Positions 62,311 through 64,000 of a stretch of DNA of 64,000 bases are shown in pieces (positions within the stretch are counted from its first letter, which is position 1; the number at the start of each line of letters is the position of its first letter). The stretch is from Carnobacterium mobile DSM 4848 (lineage in GTDB: Bacteria > Bacillota > Bacilli > Lactobacillales > Carnobacteriaceae), in assembly GCF_000744825.1 (NCBI RefSeq), contig NZ_JQMR01000001.1, positions 558,001 through 622,000 of the forward strand, given 5' to 3'. Both the position numbers and the translations under genes were made by a program. A model generated the notes under the pieces. The model made no database searches, was not told the DNA's origin, and saw only the letters and a list, made by a program, of their open reading frames with translations.

Positions 62311-63756
62311 TTAATTCGTTAACAAAAATAATTTTGTTAGCGCTTTTTCCCAATTTTTCTCTTTGGTCATTTTACTTTGAAGGTATTCTTCTTGATTGCT
62401 CCAAAAACATTCTTCATCTAAACCACAGCTGGAACAACAGTTGAACGGTTTCTCCATTAAAGACTCATTAAAATAATGAAGAATATGGACTCGTTTGCAT
62501 TCCGTTGTTTGAGCATAGTGGACCATGTAGTCTAGTTGTCTTTCTTTTTGTATTTTCCGTCCCATTATTTGTGATTTAGCTTCTTCTAATGGAACATGTG
62601 ATAGCAGATAATTTTCAATGATTTGTTTCTGTGTACTGCTGCAACTTCCTTCAATGATTTTTTTATGCCGGTAAGCATACTCTAACATAGCCGAAGTGGG
62701 TAAGCCATCTTCTTGCAAGCGCAACTGTAAAAACTGATCTCCAGCTTCGAATAATAAGATAGCCACACTTGGTTTCCCATCCCGGCCGCTTCTACCTACT
62801 TCTTGCAGATACGCTTCAACGCTGGCTGGTAAATGATAATGGATAACAAAGCGAATATTTTCTTTGTTGATTCCCATTCCAAAAGCACTAGTGGCACAAA
62901 TAATATCAATTTCATTTTGGATAAATTGTTGCTGTATTTTTATTTTATCATCATTTTCAATATCAGAATGGTAACTTTCAACTGAAAATCCAGTTTTACT
63001 TTTGAGCCAACCCGCTACTTCATCCGCTTTTTTCTTACTAGAAAAATAAATAATGCCCGGTTTAGTCAACTGGTTGATTTGGTTTAAGAGTTGTTCGTTT
63101 TTATCTTGATAACAGCTAATAGTAGAATAGGCAATATTAGGACGGTCCACAGAATAAAGGATTTGTTTTGTTTTAGTTTTATCTAAAAATAAAGAGGTTA
63201 AAATCTCTTCACGAACGATTTCAGTTGCAGTAGCCGTTAAAGCCATTGTTAAAGGTTCTCCTAATTCTTTACGCGATTTTCCCAATTCTAAATAGTCCAA
63301 ACGAAAGTCCATCCCCCATTGAGAGATACAATGTGCCTCATCAATAGCTAATAACGAAATTTCTTGCTGTTTAAGCTGGTTCAACACATATTTTTGCTGA
63401 AGCATTTCTGGAGAAAGAAAAATAAATTTATATTGAGGCAAATGATTTAATATCCATTCTTTTTCTCGTTTATTCATTAAACTATTGATAGCCGCTACTC
63501 TTTTTTCTCCCATCATTTTCATTTGTTCTACTTGATCTTGCATTAAAGACAATAATGGAGAGACAATCAGAACAATTCCATCCAAACAATAACCAGTGAG
63601 TTGGTAACAAATTGATTTTCCGGTACCTGTAGGCAGCATCACTAAGGTATTGTCGCCTGATAATGCAGCTAAGATGGCTTCTTCTTGCCCTTCACGAAAG
63701 GAGGTATAGCCAAAACGCTGATACAACATTTCTTTGATTTGTGTGTGTTTATTCAT
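62311..63756 (-). CDS. recQ: RecQ-family ATP-dependent DNA helicase (RecS/YpbC-like)
   Basis: This 481-residue superfamily 2 helicase has FGYTSFREGQEEAI (motif 0), MLPTGTGKSICYQL (Walker A), IDEAHCISQWGMDFR, LTATAT, and QEVGRSGRDGKPS (motif VI). The C-terminus is short, with a Cys cluster (CCSSCGLDEECFW) and no HRDC domain, like the shorter RecS form. It unwinds DNA in repair. The ATG overlaps the stop of the upstream gene by 3 bases of coding. Confidence 0.95.
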   Translation of the reverse strand: MNKHTQIKEMLYQRFGYTSFREGQEEAILAALSGDNTLVMLPTGTGKSICYQLTGYCLDGIVLIVSPLLSLMQDQVEQMKMMGEKRVAAINSLMNKREKEWILNHLPQYKFIFLSPEMLQQKYVLNQLKQQEISLLAIDEAHCISQWGMDFRLDYLELGKSRKELGEPLTMALTATATEIVREEILTSLFLDKTKTKQILYSVDRPNIAYSTISCYQDKNEQLLNQINQLTKPGIIYFSSKKKADEVAGWLKSKTGFSVESYHSDIENDDKIKIQQQFIQNEIDIICATSAFGMGINKENIRFVIHYHLPASVEAYLQEVGRSGRDGKPSVAILLFEAGDQFLQLRLQEDGLPTSAMLEYAYRHKKIIEGSCSSTQKQIIENYLLSHVPLEEAKSQIMGRKIQKERQLDYMVHYAQTTECKRVHILHYFNESLMEKPFNCCSSCGLDEECFWSNQEEYLQSKMTKEKNWEKALTKLFLLTN

Positions 63757-64000
63757 TGCGGTGGTTCCTTTCTATCTGAGCTAATCGATACCACAAAAAA
63801 AGAATTTCAGGTCTTTTCTCTACAACTTCATGATACGCAATTGTCGGTTGCTCTTCCAAAAGTTGTTTTACTGTATTAAAATTTTTTTCAGACAAAACCA
63901 AGGATAAGTCGAATGCCGGTTCCACAATATACAGTTCAATGGTATGTTCCGATACTGTACTAAATTTTAACTGGCGTAATTTGGCTGTTTCTTCGAGAGA
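63749..64000 (-). CDS. YpbB-like helix-turn-helix protein, C-terminal part (cut by window edge)
   Basis: The minus-strand frame is open from the window end to TAA at 63749. The visible 83 residues include SLEETAKLRQLKFSTVSEHT, the helix-turn-helix found at the C-terminus of YpbB proteins encoded before recQ in Firmicutes. It overlaps recQ by 8 bases, indicating translational coupling. Confidence 0.8.
   Translation of the reverse strand, partial: SLEETAKLRQLKFSTVSEHTIELYIVEPAFDLSLVLSEKNFNTVKQLLEEQPTIAYHEVVEKRPEILFLWYRLAQIERNHRNE

Noticed and set aside
1-64000. CRISPR arrays, tRNA or rRNA genes
   Set aside because: I looked for regularly spaced repeats and cloverleaf or rRNA-like segments and saw none.

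Overview
The window is AT-rich Firmicutes DNA. The right-hand 12.5 kb holds a housekeeping block in a Lactobacillales-type order: ypbB-like (partial), recQ, LysM protein, cmk, rpsA-like, der, hup, ypiA-like, ypiB-like, dapB, cca. Codon use, Shine-Dalgarno sequences and gene neighbourhood fit Carnobacteriaceae or Enterococcaceae. A Carnobacterium-like host is my best guess, inferred from gene order only.

Positions 1 to about 51.5 kb are most of a Tn916-family integrative conjugative element (ICE) whose left end lies outside the window. On the left are the 3' end of thsA and a complete thsB (Thoeris anti-phage defence). The conjugation module follows in Tn916 order: two DUF961 genes, FtsK-like coupling protein, oriT, MobT relaxase, Orf19-like, ardA, TcpE, VirB4, VirB6-like, NlpC/P60 lytic enzyme and TcpC-like. 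Two inserts break the module: a zinc-ribbon gene before ardA, and a DUF6414-like plus AAA+ ATPase pair between ardA and tcpE. The right end of the ICE carries the regulatory and recombination module (sigma-like Orf7, Orf8, Xis, Int). It abuts an isolated 3' end of rpsI that is probably an attachment-site arm.

Where Tn916 carries tet(M), this element carries about 30 kb of cargo. It starts with two decayed insertion sequences. Next is a 17-kb, 13-gene minus-strand biosynthetic cluster that I cannot match to a known product. The cluster has three PLP aminotransferases, a sugar epimerase, a nucleotidyl-sugar-type cytidylyltransferase, a GH65 enzyme, a BtrH/C39-like protein, an aminoglycoside-nucleotidyltransferase-like protein, an acyl-AMP ligase, an ACP, a glycosyltransferase, a double alpha/beta hydrolase and two ABC exporters. 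After it come a broken SOS polymerase cassette (YolD/UvrX), an IS3 element, and a small bacteriocin-like locus (secreted Cys-rich precursor, thioredoxin-like lipoprotein, small membrane proteins).

The most interesting signal is regulatory. An RNPP-type (HTH plus TPR) regulator at 47.1 kb has a divergent 22-codon peptide gene, with a palindromic operator (TTGAAG-N3-CTTCAA) overlapping the peptide promoter and two AT-rich hairpins after the peptide. A diverged copy of this whole cassette (operator, promoter, peptide ORF, two hairpins) lies directly upstream of the biosynthetic cluster at 38.4-38.64 kb. I infer that the regulator and its peptide control the cluster, giving a mobile, quorum-sensing-like metabolite island.
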